Source: Xanthomonas rydalmerensis
Lineage (GTDB): Bacteria; Pseudomonadota; Gammaproteobacteria; Xanthomonadales; Xanthomonadaceae
DNA length: 64,000 nucleotides
Assembly (NCBI RefSeq): GCF_033170385.1
Contig: NZ_CP126170.1
Span: 3,496,001-3,560,000 of the forward strand
Reading direction: 5' to 3'
Positions 8,258-17,087 of the stretch are shown piece by piece (position 1 is the stretch's first letter; every line of letters begins with the position of its first letter). The translations under genes and the position numbers were made by a program. Below the pieces are notes generated by a model. It was not told the DNA's origin, made no database searches, and saw nothing but the letters and a program-made list of their open reading frames with translations.

Positions 8258-8791
8258 TCACCAGATCAGATCGTCCGGCACCTGGAACTGGCTGTAGTAG
8301 GGATCGTCCTCGCCGCTGGCCGGCGTTGCCGCCAGCGCATCGAACACGATGGTCTCCGGGTCCCGGGCGACGATCCTTTCCACGACCGCGCGCGGCACCG
8401 GCACATAGCCGGCATCCAGCCGCGCGATCACCACACTGCCGGCGATCAGTTGCGCGCGCAAGGCCGCATCCACCCGCAGCCGCTGGATCTTGCCGGCATC
8501 GGTGAAGTGGTAGTCGATCTCGCCGTCGGCCTTGAGCTTGTGGCTCTCGACCAGTTGCCGCGCCTGTGCGCGCAGCTCCTGCGCACGGGCCTGGGCGTTG
8601 CGCTCGGCGGACAGCGCGCGGTCGCGCTCCACCCGCTCCTGCCGCAGCCGCTCGCTCTCGCGCTGCTCGGCGCTGGGCGGCGGCGGGGTCTTGCCCTGGC
8701 GCGCCTTGGCCTGCTCGCGCGCGACCTGCGCCACCTGGCTCTTCTTCACCAGGCCGGCCTTGAGCAGTTGCTCCTGCAGGGGATTGCGCAT
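8258..8791 (-). CDS. DUF2058 family (YaiL-like) protein
   Basis: A 177-residue protein matching DUF2058: MRNPLQEQLLKAGLVKKSQVAQVAREQAKARQ at the N-terminus, a highly charged Arg/Glu/Gln helical middle (about 45-95), and a compact C-terminal domain with DGEIDYHFTDAGKIQRL and DDPYYSQFQVPDDLIW at the end. E. coli YaiL was reported to be nucleic-acid associated. The charged helix fits that, but the role is unknown. The internal ATG at 8791 was chosen because homologues begin MxNPLQEQLLKAGL. Confidence 0.85.
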   Translation of the reverse strand: MRNPLQEQLLKAGLVKKSQVAQVAREQAKARQGKTPPPPSAEQRESERLRQERVERDRALSAERNAQARAQELRAQARQLVESHKLKADGEIDYHFTDAGKIQRLRVDAALRAQLIAGSVVIARLDAGYVPVPRAVVERIVARDPETIVFDALAATPASGEDDPYYSQFQVPDDLIW

Positions 8792-8907
8792 CGGAAGCGT
8801 CCACGGACTCGAAATCGGGAGGCGCATGATACCCGCAGCACCAGCGCCCGCCCGCGAAAGCCGTCACCGCGGATGCCCCGCGGCGCGCGGCACGCTAAGG
8901 TGGCGGG

Positions 8908-9414
8908 ATGGACACCCTGCGCTATCTCGTCGGCTACCCGCCCCAGGTCCTGGACCAGGTGCGCGAGCTGATCGCGCGCGAACGCCTGGGCGACTGGCTG
9001 CGCAGCCGCTACCCCGAGGCCAACGCAGTACGCACCGACCGCCAGTTGTACGACTACACGCAAGCACTGAAGGACCGCTGCATGCGCAGCGCCGAGCCGC
9101 TGCACAAGGTGATCTACGACAACCGCCTGCAGGCGGTGAAGCACGCGCTGGGCACCCACACCACGGTGTCGCGCGTGCAGGGCGGCAAGCTCAAGGCCAG
9201 CCGCGAGATCCGCATCGCCGGCGTGTTCCGGGATGCGCCGGCGGCGTTCCTGCCGATGATCGTCGCCCACGAGCTGGCGCACCTGAAGGAAAGCGCGCAC
9301 AACAAGGCGTTCTACCAGCTGTGCGCGCACATGACGCCGGAGTATCACCGCCTGGAGTTCGACCTGCGCCTGTACCTGACCCAGCTGGAATTGTCCGGCG
9401 GCAGCGACCGCTGA
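8908..9414 (+). CDS. YgjP-like zinc metallopeptidase (DUF45)
   Basis: A 168-residue protein with the YgjP/WLM-type zinc motif HELAHLKE (His121, Glu122, His125) and a downstream His131 in ESAHNKAFY as the probable third ligand. There is no signal peptide, so it is cytoplasmic. Family members are called M48-like metallohydrolases, but a substrate has not been firmly established. The gene starts 116 bases from the divergent DUF2058 gene. Confidence 0.82.
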   Translation: MDTLRYLVGYPPQVLDQVRELIARERLGDWLRSRYPEANAVRTDRQLYDYTQALKDRCMRSAEPLHKVIYDNRLQAVKHALGTHTTVSRVQGGKLKASREIRIAGVFRDAPAAFLPMIVAHELAHLKESAHNKAFYQLCAHMTPEYHRLEFDLRLYLTQLELSGGSDR

Positions 9415-9484
9415 GCGGCGCCGCGCGTGGCAGCGCAGCGGCGGCAGCACGTACACTGCGCTGCCCTGATCGCCGAGCGTTTCG

Positions 9485-10195
9485 ATGTCCGCCCCCACCC
9501 GCCTCGACAAATACGTGGCCGCCATGCTGCCGTGCTCGCGCAGTGAAGCGCAGCAATACATCGAGGGCGGCTGGGTCAGCGTGGACGGCGTGGTGGTCGA
9601 GGAGCCGCAAGCCGCGGTGACGACGCAGCAGGTGACCCTGGCCGCCGACGCGCAACTGGGGGCGGTCGAACCGGCCACGCTGCTGCTGCACAAGCCGGCC
9701 GGCCTGGATCTGGACGCGGCGCTGGCGCTGGTCAGGCCGGACACGCGCAGCGCCCTGGACACGAGCGAGGTGCGCGTGCTGAAACGCCACTTCCTGCGCC
9801 TGAACGCGCCGCTGCCGTTGGAGCCAGCGGCCAGCGGCCTGCTGGTGCTGAGCCAGGACGGCCGCGTGCTGCGCCGCCTGACCGAGGACGCGAGTTCGAT
9901 CGAACAGGAATTCGTGGTGGAAGTGCGCGGCGAACTGCGGCCCTACGGCATGCTGCGGCTGGCGCACGGCCTGGTCTACCAGCAGCGCAGCCTGCCGCCG
10001 TGCAAGGTGAGCTGGCAGAACGAGGACCGCCTGCGCTTTGCGATCAAGCACGTGCAGCCCGGCCAGCTGCAGGCCATGTGCGCCGAGGTGGGACTGGAGG
10101 CGATCAGCCTGCGCCGCCTGCGCATCGGCCGCATCCCGCTGGGCAAACTGGCGCCGGGCGAGTGGCGTTACCTGCCGGGTGGCGAGCGCTTCTGA
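9485..10195 (+). CDS. S4-domain RsuA/RluF-like RNA pseudouridine synthase homologue with altered catalytic site
   Basis: A 236-residue protein with an N-terminal S4 RNA-binding domain (about 5-60: RLDKYVAAML, YIEGGWVSVDG) and a pseudouridine synthase fold. The KPAG motif is present (Lys70), as are the C-terminal LRRLRIGRIPLGKLAPGEWR strands typical of RsuA/RluB/RluE/RluF enzymes. The catalytic motif, normally GRLDxxTSGLLLL, reads LPLEPAASGLLVLS, so the invariant Asp is Glu113 and the preceding Gly-Arg is lost. The protein may bind RNA without isomerising uridine, or may be poorly active. The start is fixed by the S4 domain. Confidence 0.8.
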   Translation: MSAPTRLDKYVAAMLPCSRSEAQQYIEGGWVSVDGVVVEEPQAAVTTQQVTLAADAQLGAVEPATLLLHKPAGLDLDAALALVRPDTRSALDTSEVRVLKRHFLRLNAPLPLEPAASGLLVLSQDGRVLRRLTEDASSIEQEFVVEVRGELRPYGMLRLAHGLVYQQRSLPPCKVSWQNEDRLRFAIKHVQPGQLQAMCAEVGLEAISLRRLRIGRIPLGKLAPGEWRYLPGGERF

Positions 10196-10240
10196 GAGGG
10201 TTGCGCCGCTGCGGCGATGATCGTTGTTGCCAGCGCGCCG

Positions 10241-10280
10241 TACCCTCACCCCAACCCCTCTCCTGGGGGGGAAGAGGGGC
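10241..10280 (+). repeat. Single degenerate copy of the CCCTCTCC/GGAGAGGG repeat
   Basis: This 40-base stretch resembles the arm of the composite repeat found three times at 38.75-39.37 kb (CCCTCACCCCAACCCCTCTC, then a G-run and GAAGAGGGGC). It lies between the convergent ends of the S4 protein and the SGNH hydrolase, and could fold into a weak hairpin. Confidence 0.6.
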
Positions 10281-10297
10281 TATGCGCGCGCGGCGGC

Positions 10298-11104
10298 TCA
10301 GGGCTTTGCGAGCGCGCGCTGGATCGCCTGCTCGGCCAGCGGCGCCATCACTGCATAGCCAGCGTTGTTGGGATGCACGCCGTCGATGGCCACGGTCTTG
10401 TCCATGCCGCCGTCGCGGTTGCTCAGCTTGCTGTAGTAATCCAGGTACACGGCACCCTGCTGCTGCGCGTACTGCTGCATCCACGCATTGAGCGCACGCA
10501 CCTTCTGCGCCGGCTGCAGGCCCGGGCGCCACGGATAGTCGGTCACCGGCAGCACCGAAGCCAGCACCACCTTGATGTGGTGGGCCTGCGCCAGTTCGGT
10601 CATCGAACGCAGGTTGTCCTCGATCATGTCCAGCGTGGACAGCCCGGTGTTGCCGGCCAGATCGTTGGTGCCGGCCAGGATCACCACCACCGCCGGCTTC
10701 AGGTCGATCACGTCCTGGCGGAAGCGCACCAGCATCTGCGCGGTGGTCTGCCCGGAAATGCCGCGATTGACGTAGGCGGACTTGCCGGGGAAGAAGGTGG
10801 TGCCTTCGCGGCGGCCCCAGGCGTCGGTGATGGAGTCGCCGTAGAACACCACGCGCGGCGCGTCCGCGGCCGGCGCCGGCAGCGCGGCGTTGTCGGCGCG
10901 GTAGCGCTGCAGTTGCGCCCAGTCCAGCAGCCGCTGCTGCATCGCCTTCACTTCGTCGGGCTTGAGCGTGTCCGGCGCCCGCGTGTACAGCGCATCGACC
11001 TTGCCCTCCAGCGCCCCGGTGGACGCGGGCGTTGCCGCCTGCACGGCGCCTGCGGCAGTGGCGCACAGCGCGATGGCAAGGGACAACAGCGAGGGGCATT
11101 TCAT
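10298..11104 (-). CDS. Secreted SGNH/GDSL-type hydrolase
   Basis: A 268-residue protein with a cleavable signal peptide (MKCPSLLSLAIALCATAAGAVQAA) and an SGNH hydrolase domain. Block I is VVFYGDSITD (Ser91), block II has SGQTT (Gly118), block III is LAGTNDLAG (Asn147) and block V is DGVHPNNAGY (Asp241, His244), so all four catalytic blocks are intact. It is likely a periplasmic or secreted esterase/lipase acting on acyl or acetyl esters. The similarity to platelet-activating-factor acetylhydrolase-type GDSL domains is seen only at motif level. ATG 11104 has AAGGA upstream. Confidence 0.87.
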   Translation of the reverse strand: MKCPSLLSLAIALCATAAGAVQAATPASTGALEGKVDALYTRAPDTLKPDEVKAMQQRLLDWAQLQRYRADNAALPAPAADAPRVVFYGDSITDAWGRREGTTFFPGKSAYVNRGISGQTTAQMLVRFRQDVIDLKPAVVVILAGTNDLAGNTGLSTLDMIEDNLRSMTELAQAHHIKVVLASVLPVTDYPWRPGLQPAQKVRALNAWMQQYAQQQGAVYLDYYSKLSNRDGGMDKTVAIDGVHPNNAGYAVMAPLAEQAIQRALAKP

Positions 11105-11534
11105 CGAGGCATTCCTTGTGCGGACAACGGTGATCGCACAGTGTAACCAACCGCTCGCATCGCCCATGCCGCATCGCCGCAGCGGCACGGCCACCCCGTC
11201 GGACGGCATCGCGATTCAGCCCGCGCTCACGCTGGAAATCCTGCGGTCGGGATCGACAACGCATATCGCCACGCGCCCTCTCCGCCTGCCTCGCCGCGCG
11301 GTGTCGATGCTCGGCAACACGCGGACGCGACCGCCATCGCACCCGGCACCGGCATGCGTCACGCGCGTGCCGGCACGATGACAGCGCGATGCCGCCGCCA
11401 TCGTTTTTCGCTATCGCGGCAACCTTTTGCGAACGCCCTAACTTTTTCGTAAGTACATGACACGCAAGGATTTTCACTTCTAGGATGGCCGCGGACGTGA
11501 CGGGGGGATCCTCACCCAAGCCCGAAGGACATCC
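11105..11534 (+). other. Divergent intergenic region
   Basis: These 430 bases separate the SGNH hydrolase (minus) from the quinoprotein gene (plus) and must hold both promoters. The last 130 bases are A/T-richer than the surroundings (GAACGCCCTAACTTTTTCG, TTTTCACTTCTAGG), which fits a promoter. I could not identify a -35/-10 pair with confidence. Confidence 0.45.
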
Positions 11535-13211
11535 ATGAAAACGCGTGATGCACACCAGAACCTCTCCCGCCTGCGGCTGGCGTTGATTCCCGGCTTGATG
11601 TTCAGCGCAATGGCGATGGCGCAGTCCGCAGGCACCGCAGCGGCGACGACCGACACCAGCGCCGCCAGCGCACAATGGCGCAGCACCTTCTCCGGCGGCA
11701 CGCCGTTCGCCACGCACAGCCTCTGGGACAGCGCTGGCGGCGGCTTCCTCAACACCCGCTTCGCGCCCGGCGAATGGCAGATCACCCCGTTCAACGCCGC
11801 GCGCCTGAAGACCGCGTGGACCTTCACCACGCAAGGCGACGTCTCGGCCACGCCGACCGTGCAGGGCACGGCGCTGTACGTGCCGGACTGGGGCGGCCAG
11901 CTGTATCGCATCGACACCGATCTGGGCAAGGCGGTGTGGCAGGTGAAGCTGGCCGACTACACCGGCATCGCCGGTTCGCTGTCGCGCAACAGCCCGGCGA
12001 TCGCGCGCGACAGCATCCTGGTCGGCGACCAGGCCAGCGGCACCGTGCTGGCGATCGACAAGACCACCGGTAAGCTGCTGTGGAAAACCCTGGTCGAGTC
12101 CAACCCGCAGGCGCGCATCACCGCCTCGCCGGTGATCTACGGCGACCGCGTCTACGTCGGCGTGTCCTCCGGCGACTGGGGTGGCCTGACGCCGGGCTAC
12201 AAATATTCCTTCCGCGGCAGCGTCGCCGCGCTGGACCTGAAGACCGGCAAGCTGCTGTGGAGCTTCCGCACCGCGCCGGAGGGCTACACCGGTGCGTCGG
12301 TGTGGGGCACGCTGGCGATCGATCCGCTGCGTCAGCGCGTCTACGCCACCACCGGCAACAACTACTCGGTGCCGGTCGACGTGGCTACCTGCGTCAAGAA
12401 CGCCAACGGCGACAAGACCGCGCAACTGGCCTGCATGGCACCGGACAACTACGTCGATTCGGTGCTGGCGCTGGACATGCGCAGCGGCAAGCCGGTGTGG
12501 ACGCGTCGCCTGCAGGGCGCCGATGCCTGGTCGCTGTCGTGCCTGGTCGCGCCGACCAATGGCCTGTGCCAGGACCCGCAGGGACCCGACTACGACTTCA
12601 GCGGCGGCGGCGCCAACCTGTTCACGGTGATCCGCAACGGCAAGCCGCAGGCGCTGGTCGGTGCCGGCCAGAAGAGCGGCGTGTACTGGGCGTTCGATGC
12701 CGACACCGGACAGACCGTATGGTCGACCCAGGTCGGCCCGGGCGGCACCGCCGGCGGCATCGAATGGGGCTCGTCGGTGGATCCGTTCGCCGCGCGCGTG
12801 TACGTGGCCATCAACAACAACGAGCACACGCCGTACACGCTGGCGCCGGGCAACACCGAGACCTGGAACGCCGGCTCGTGGGCCGCGCTGGATGCGACCA
12901 GCGGCAAGATCCTCTGGCAGGTCAAGGTGCCGGGCACCGACCCGGTGCAGACCGCATTCGGCGCCGGCGGCCGCGGCCCGCTCGCGTCGTCGCCGGGCCT
13001 GGTCTATGCCGGTTCGATGTCCGGCGCGATGACCGTGCTCGATGCCAAGACCGGCGCCACGCTGTGGAGCTTCGACGCCGGCGGCTCGGTGTCCAGCGCA
13101 CCGGCGATCGTCGATGGTGCGGTGTACTGGGGCGCGGGCTACAGCCGCTTCAACTTCGGCACCGGCGTCAACAAGCTGTACAAGTTCGTACCGTCGAACC
13201 GGCGCCGCTGA
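11535..13211 (+). CDS. Secreted polyvinyl-alcohol-dehydrogenase-like PQQ beta-propeller protein
   Basis: A 558-residue quinoprotein-type beta-propeller with a signal peptide (about 30 residues, ending AMAMAQS). Its order of motifs closely follows PVA dehydrogenase/PQQ alcohol dehydrogenases: GDVSATPTV, VPDWGGQLYRID, SRNSPAI, GDQASGTVLAID, FRGSVAALDLKTGKLLW, ATTGNNYSVP, CMAPDNYVDSVLALD, DAWSLSCL, VGAGQKSGVYWAFD, GPGGTAGGIEWG and VYWGAGYSRF near the end. The N-terminal cytochrome c domain (CxxCH) of true PVA dehydrogenases is absent. It may oxidise alcohols in the periplasm with a separate electron acceptor. It faces the TonB-dependent receptor gene tail to tail. Confidence 0.85.
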   Translation: MKTRDAHQNLSRLRLALIPGLMFSAMAMAQSAGTAAATTDTSAASAQWRSTFSGGTPFATHSLWDSAGGGFLNTRFAPGEWQITPFNAARLKTAWTFTTQGDVSATPTVQGTALYVPDWGGQLYRIDTDLGKAVWQVKLADYTGIAGSLSRNSPAIARDSILVGDQASGTVLAIDKTTGKLLWKTLVESNPQARITASPVIYGDRVYVGVSSGDWGGLTPGYKYSFRGSVAALDLKTGKLLWSFRTAPEGYTGASVWGTLAIDPLRQRVYATTGNNYSVPVDVATCVKNANGDKTAQLACMAPDNYVDSVLALDMRSGKPVWTRRLQGADAWSLSCLVAPTNGLCQDPQGPDYDFSGGGANLFTVIRNGKPQALVGAGQKSGVYWAFDADTGQTVWSTQVGPGGTAGGIEWGSSVDPFAARVYVAINNNEHTPYTLAPGNTETWNAGSWAALDATSGKILWQVKVPGTDPVQTAFGAGGRGPLASSPGLVYAGSMSGAMTVLDAKTGATLWSFDAGGSVSSAPAIVDGAVYWGAGYSRFNFGTGVNKLYKFVPSNRRR

Positions 13212-13243
13212 GCGCAGCTCAAGACCACCTCTTCGGTCGTAAT

Positions 13244-13269
13244 GCCTCTCCTGCGCAAGCGGGAGAGGC
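13244..13269 (+). terminator. Hairpin between convergent genes
   Basis: An 8-bp perfect stem (GCCTCTCC / GGAGAGGC) with a 10-base loop lies 33 bases after the quinoprotein stop. There is no T-run. It is a possible bidirectional transcript end or a remnant of a dispersed GGAGAGG-type repeat. Confidence 0.4.
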
Positions 13270-13452
13270 TGTTGCGCGGTGCTCGAGGGCATCGCATCGC
13301 GAAGCACCAGGCATCAGACGAGAACGACCTGGCGCCCGTACGCGTCGCACAGCACGCGCTGCGACGAGAGAGGGCACGACGCAACGCCAGGCCCATGAAA
13401 AATCCGGCGGGCTCCGCTTCCCGCGGCGCCCGCCGATCTATCGGCTGACCGC

Positions 13453-16437
13453 TCAGTTGAACGTGTAGTCCAGCGTCAGGAACATTTCCCGGCCGTTGTA
13501 CTCGCTCGCGGTCTGCCCGGTGGGGACGAACTCGAAGCCGCCGGCGTAGTACGGAATCGCGCCGACCTTGTCGAAGATGTTCGACACCGCGAGCTTTGCG
13601 TGCAGATCCGGCGTGATCTGCAGGCCGACCGAGCCGTTCCAGGTGATCCACGCCGGCACGTGGCCCCGGTAGGTCGTGTCGGGCACGGTGACCTGGTTGC
13701 CGTCCTGGGTGACCTGGCAGACGCCGGTGGAGACGGACTCGCCGCCATTAGGCACCGTGACCATGCCGGGCTGGATGCCGTTGGGCAGCACGTCGCAGCC
13801 GGCGTAGTTAGGGGCGCGCATGCGGCCGTTGCGCACGCCGGAGATCGACACGTTCCAGCGGCCCTTGGTCCAGTCGGCGATCCAGGTCATGCGACTGGCC
13901 ACGTTCTGGTAGCGGGTGTTCTGCAGCGGATCCGAGGCCAGCACGCGCTGCTTGTACGCCAGGTTGTTGGTGTAGTTGATGCCCGCGCGGAAGTCGCCGT
14001 AGCCGTCGGTGTGGAACTTGTAGTCCAGCGACGCGTCGACACCGGCCACGTACAGCGAGGCTTCGTTGATCGGGCCCGATTGCACCGAGACGATCTGGCC
14101 GTTGGCGTCGCGCTTCACCATCTGCGTGACCATCTGGCAGTACTCCGATCCGGCCACGTGCGCCGTGTACGGCGACAGGCCCGAGGTCCCGTTCGGCTTC
14201 ACGCCGGTCAGGCAGCCCGCTTCGTCGGCCAGCACGGTGTCCTGGCCGAGGTACTGGATGGCGTTGTCCACGCCCATGTTCCAGTAATCGGCCGACACCG
14301 ACAGCCCCTGCACGCCCGGCACCTGCCAGACGAAGCCGTAGGTCCAGGAGTGTCCGGTCTGCGGCAGCAACAGGCGGCTGCCGTTGGTGTAGAGCGTGTA
14401 GTACTGCGACCCGGGACGCTGCACGCTGTTGCACCAGGTGTTGTTGTTCTGACCGGCCTTGATCGCGTTTACGCACTGCAGCGGGTCGGCGTAGAAGCCC
14501 ACCGGCGAGGTCGAACCGGTCAGGTAGATGGCCTGCATGTCCGGCGCCTTGAAGTTGGTGCCGTAGCTGCCGCGCAGCAGCAGACCGTCGTACGGGCGCC
14601 ACTCCAGGCCCGAGCCCCAGGTGCGGGCGATGTCGGCGCGACTGGCGTCGTTGTACTTGTCCAGGCGACCGGAGAGCGTCCAGGTCACCGACTCCAGCAC
14701 CGGCACGCGGAACTCCGTGCCCAGCGAGAAGCGCTGCCGGGTGCCGGCACCGGTGAGATAGGCACCGAACGGGTTCTGGAACGTGGATGGATCCGCCGCG
14801 CGCGGGTCCGGCGACAGCTTGAAGCCGTTGTGCGCGGCTTCGAGCACCGCGGCCCAGCCCACCGACCGATCGGCCCACGGCAACTTGAACAGGTCGCCGT
14901 TGACGCGCAGCTGCGCCTGGTCGAGCCAGGACGAAGCGGTGTTCACGCCGGTCACCGCGAACTGGTCGTACTGCTGCGGCGTGATCGGGTTCCAGAACTG
15001 CTGCCAGTTGAACGCGTAGATCGGCAGGCCGTCCGCGGTGGTGCCCTGCTGCTGGCCGAGGAAGAAGGTGTTGGTGGCCTGGGCGTTGTAGCCGGTGAAT
15101 TCCTCGCGGACGATGTACTTCTGGGTGTTGAGGTTGAGGTCCCAGTTGAAACGGCCGTCGAACACGGTGCCGCGCAGGCCCGCCTGCAGGTTCCAGTTGA
15201 GTTCGCGATCGTAGGTGTTGGCGCTGACGCCGATCTCGTTCTGGGTCAACTGGCGGATGACCTGTTTGACCGTCTGTCCGGTGGTCTGGTCGTAGAACGG
15301 ACCGGCGCTGAACACGTTGAGCTGCGTGTTGGAGATGCCCACGGTCTGGTACAGGGCGGCCGAGCCGTAGAACTGCAGGCCGTTCTGGAAGTCGTATTCG
15401 CCCGACAGATAACCGTTGTTGCTGCGGCTGCCCGGGGTCAGCACCCAGTTCTGGAACAGCGCCGGCTGCGCGCAGTAGAAGCCGTTGTCGGTGACGCCGG
15501 TGATCTGGGCGCCATTGGTGGTCACCGAGTGCGACTGCGCCAGGCGCGAATTGGTGAACTTGTCGCAGGTGCCGGAGGGCGGCGTGATGTAGTGGCCGTT
15601 GGCGTCGGTGGCCGACAGCGCGATCGCGCCGGCGGCATCGTACTGGTAGCCGAACATGCGCGAGGCCGGGCCCCATGCGCCGTAGCCCGCATCGGCCACG
15701 GAATCCTGGTAGGACCGATCCATGCCCCACAGCGCGCTGCGGTTGGAGTGCTCCAGGTTGTAGGTCACGTGCCAGTTGCTGCCGGCACTGCCACCGAAGT
15801 AGTTGATGTCGCCGTACTCGCGGCCGCCACGCGTCGCGCCGCCCGCGGTGACCTGCAGTTGGTTGCCCTCGTAGTTCTTCTTGAGGATCACGTTGACCAC
15901 GCCGGCAACCGCGTCTGAGCCGTAGATCGACGACGCGCCGGAGGCCAGCACTTCGATGTGATCGATCATCCCGGTGGGGATGTTGTTGAAGTTCTGGAAG
16001 TTGCTCTGCTTGTTGAGCGGCTGCGGGTAATCGACCACGCGATGGCCATCGATCATCAGCAGGCTGAAACCGGGGCCGAGCCCGCGCAGGTTCACCGACC
16101 GCGCATTGACTGAACTGGAGCCCCACGAGGCCGGGTCGGACACCTGCTGGCCCACCTGCGGCAGCGAATCGAGGAATTCCCACAGCGTGGTGTAGCCCTG
16201 CTTCTTGATCTCTTCGCCGGTGATGGTGACCACCGGTGCGGGACCTTCGACCTCCACGCGCGGGATCATCGACCCGGTGACCGTCACCGCCTTGAGTTCG
16301 ACCGGCTTGTCGGCCTTGCCGGGGCCGGTTGGCGGCGGCGGGCTGTCGGGCGCGGATTGCGCCATGAGAGAAGGCGCCCACAGCACGAGCGCAACGGAAC
16401 TGGCGATGAGTCCACGCCGGAAAGCGGTTCTGTTCAT
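13453..16437 (-). CDS. TonB-dependent outer-membrane receptor
   Basis: A 994-residue outer-membrane receptor. After a signal peptide (about 26 residues, ending LMAQSA), the plug domain begins near residue 50 (LKAVTVTGSMIPRVEVEGPAPVVTITGEEIKKQG) and includes SVNLRGLGPGFSLLMIDGHRV and the GASSIYGSDAVAGVVNVILKK segment of the plug end. The remaining 800 residues have alternating aromatic beta-barrel strands and finish LTLDYTFN. No clear TonB box can be assigned; KAVTVTG is a candidate. The type is common in xanthomonads for plant-derived or peptide substrates; the ligand is unknown. The ATG at 16437 follows GGGGGGAGACC on the minus strand. A promoter with a palindrome lies about 130 bases upstream. 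Confidence 0.92.
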   Translation of the reverse strand: MNRTAFRRGLIASSVALVLWAPSLMAQSAPDSPPPPTGPGKADKPVELKAVTVTGSMIPRVEVEGPAPVVTITGEEIKKQGYTTLWEFLDSLPQVGQQVSDPASWGSSSVNARSVNLRGLGPGFSLLMIDGHRVVDYPQPLNKQSNFQNFNNIPTGMIDHIEVLASGASSIYGSDAVAGVVNVILKKNYEGNQLQVTAGGATRGGREYGDINYFGGSAGSNWHVTYNLEHSNRSALWGMDRSYQDSVADAGYGAWGPASRMFGYQYDAAGAIALSATDANGHYITPPSGTCDKFTNSRLAQSHSVTTNGAQITGVTDNGFYCAQPALFQNWVLTPGSRSNNGYLSGEYDFQNGLQFYGSAALYQTVGISNTQLNVFSAGPFYDQTTGQTVKQVIRQLTQNEIGVSANTYDRELNWNLQAGLRGTVFDGRFNWDLNLNTQKYIVREEFTGYNAQATNTFFLGQQQGTTADGLPIYAFNWQQFWNPITPQQYDQFAVTGVNTASSWLDQAQLRVNGDLFKLPWADRSVGWAAVLEAAHNGFKLSPDPRAADPSTFQNPFGAYLTGAGTRQRFSLGTEFRVPVLESVTWTLSGRLDKYNDASRADIARTWGSGLEWRPYDGLLLRGSYGTNFKAPDMQAIYLTGSTSPVGFYADPLQCVNAIKAGQNNNTWCNSVQRPGSQYYTLYTNGSRLLLPQTGHSWTYGFVWQVPGVQGLSVSADYWNMGVDNAIQYLGQDTVLADEAGCLTGVKPNGTSGLSPYTAHVAGSEYCQMVTQMVKRDANGQIVSVQSGPINEASLYVAGVDASLDYKFHTDGYGDFRAGINYTNNLAYKQRVLASDPLQNTRYQNVASRMTWIADWTKGRWNVSISGVRNGRMRAPNYAGCDVLPNGIQPGMVTVPNGGESVSTGVCQVTQDGNQVTVPDTTYRGHVPAWITWNGSVGLQITPDLHAKLAVSNIFDKVGAIPYYAGGFEFVPTGQTASEYNGREMFLTLDYTFN

Positions 16438-17087
16438 TGGTCTCCCCCCTCAGGAGCGATCGATGTTCGAAGTGGTGCAAGCCCCCCGATTCCCCTGGCC
16501 TTGCGCGGGCCATCCGCAAGGCGGTGCATACAAGAACGAGAAGTTCATATATGTAACGCCAGCGTTATAGGCCGAATTTGAATCGATGCAAGCTGCGCTG
16601 CAGCACCCCAGGTTCGATTTAAGTAATTGAATCTACTGAAATTTGTCGGAAAGCCTGCAGAAAGGTAGCCACGCGTCGAAACCGTCTTGGGCAGGCACAT
16701 CCGGGCCTGTTTCATACGGCTTGGCCGGACGTCTCAGCGGCGGGTGACCGGACCGAAACAACATCGCCGGGCAGCGGTGTCGACGCGTCGATCAGGCCGC
16801 CCACGCACCCTGCGTTGATGTCACGCCTAGCCGATGTGCAGCGCCGTGCGCCCGCTCTGCAGCGCCCATGAGCCATGCCGATGCAGCACGGCGACCCCGT
16901 AGTTCTCTCGCGCCATCACACGCAATGTGAGCAGCTGTCTACGAAACCGGCCGCCCGAGCGTGACGTCTGGCACGCAATCATCGTGGCGTCGCCCGTAGC
17001 CTCGGCAGGCACCCTGAACTCGGGTGCAATGAATGGCATCCGGTCCCCTGCCGGATGGTCTCGTCCCTCTTCGCAGAAGGAAGATCG
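16438..17087 (-). other. Divergent regulatory region between TonB receptor and protease genes
   Basis: A 650-base region with no convincing gene. Its left 200 bases are A/T-rich for this genome and hold the promoter and palindrome listed separately. The right part, before the protease gene, shows no clear promoter or RNA gene to my eye. Confidence 0.6.
16554..16591 (-). promoter_or_regulatory. Promoter with overlapping palindrome for the TonB receptor
   Basis: On the minus strand, TTGCAT (16591-16586) and TATAAC (16569-16564) are 16 bases apart and resemble -35 and -10 boxes. The palindrome TAACGCCAGCGTTA (16554-16567, six-base arms around CA) overlaps the -10 box and the start site. This position fits a repressor operator. 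The transcript would have a leader of roughly 120 bases. Confidence 0.5.

Noticed and set aside
10104..13307. A 1067-codon open frame on the minus strand across the quinoprotein and SGNH genes
   Set aside because: It is a mirror of the quinoprotein and SGNH genes in other frames, with no domain, no ribosome site and low-complexity composition.
13600..15918. A 772-codon plus-strand open frame opposite the TonB receptor
   Set aside because: It is antisense to the receptor, whose plug and barrel motifs are clear; this frame has none.
16600..16640. A GGTTCGA-like T-arm that could suggest a tRNA
   Set aside because: There is no matching acceptor or anticodon stem around it; the surrounding sequence is the A/T-rich promoter region.
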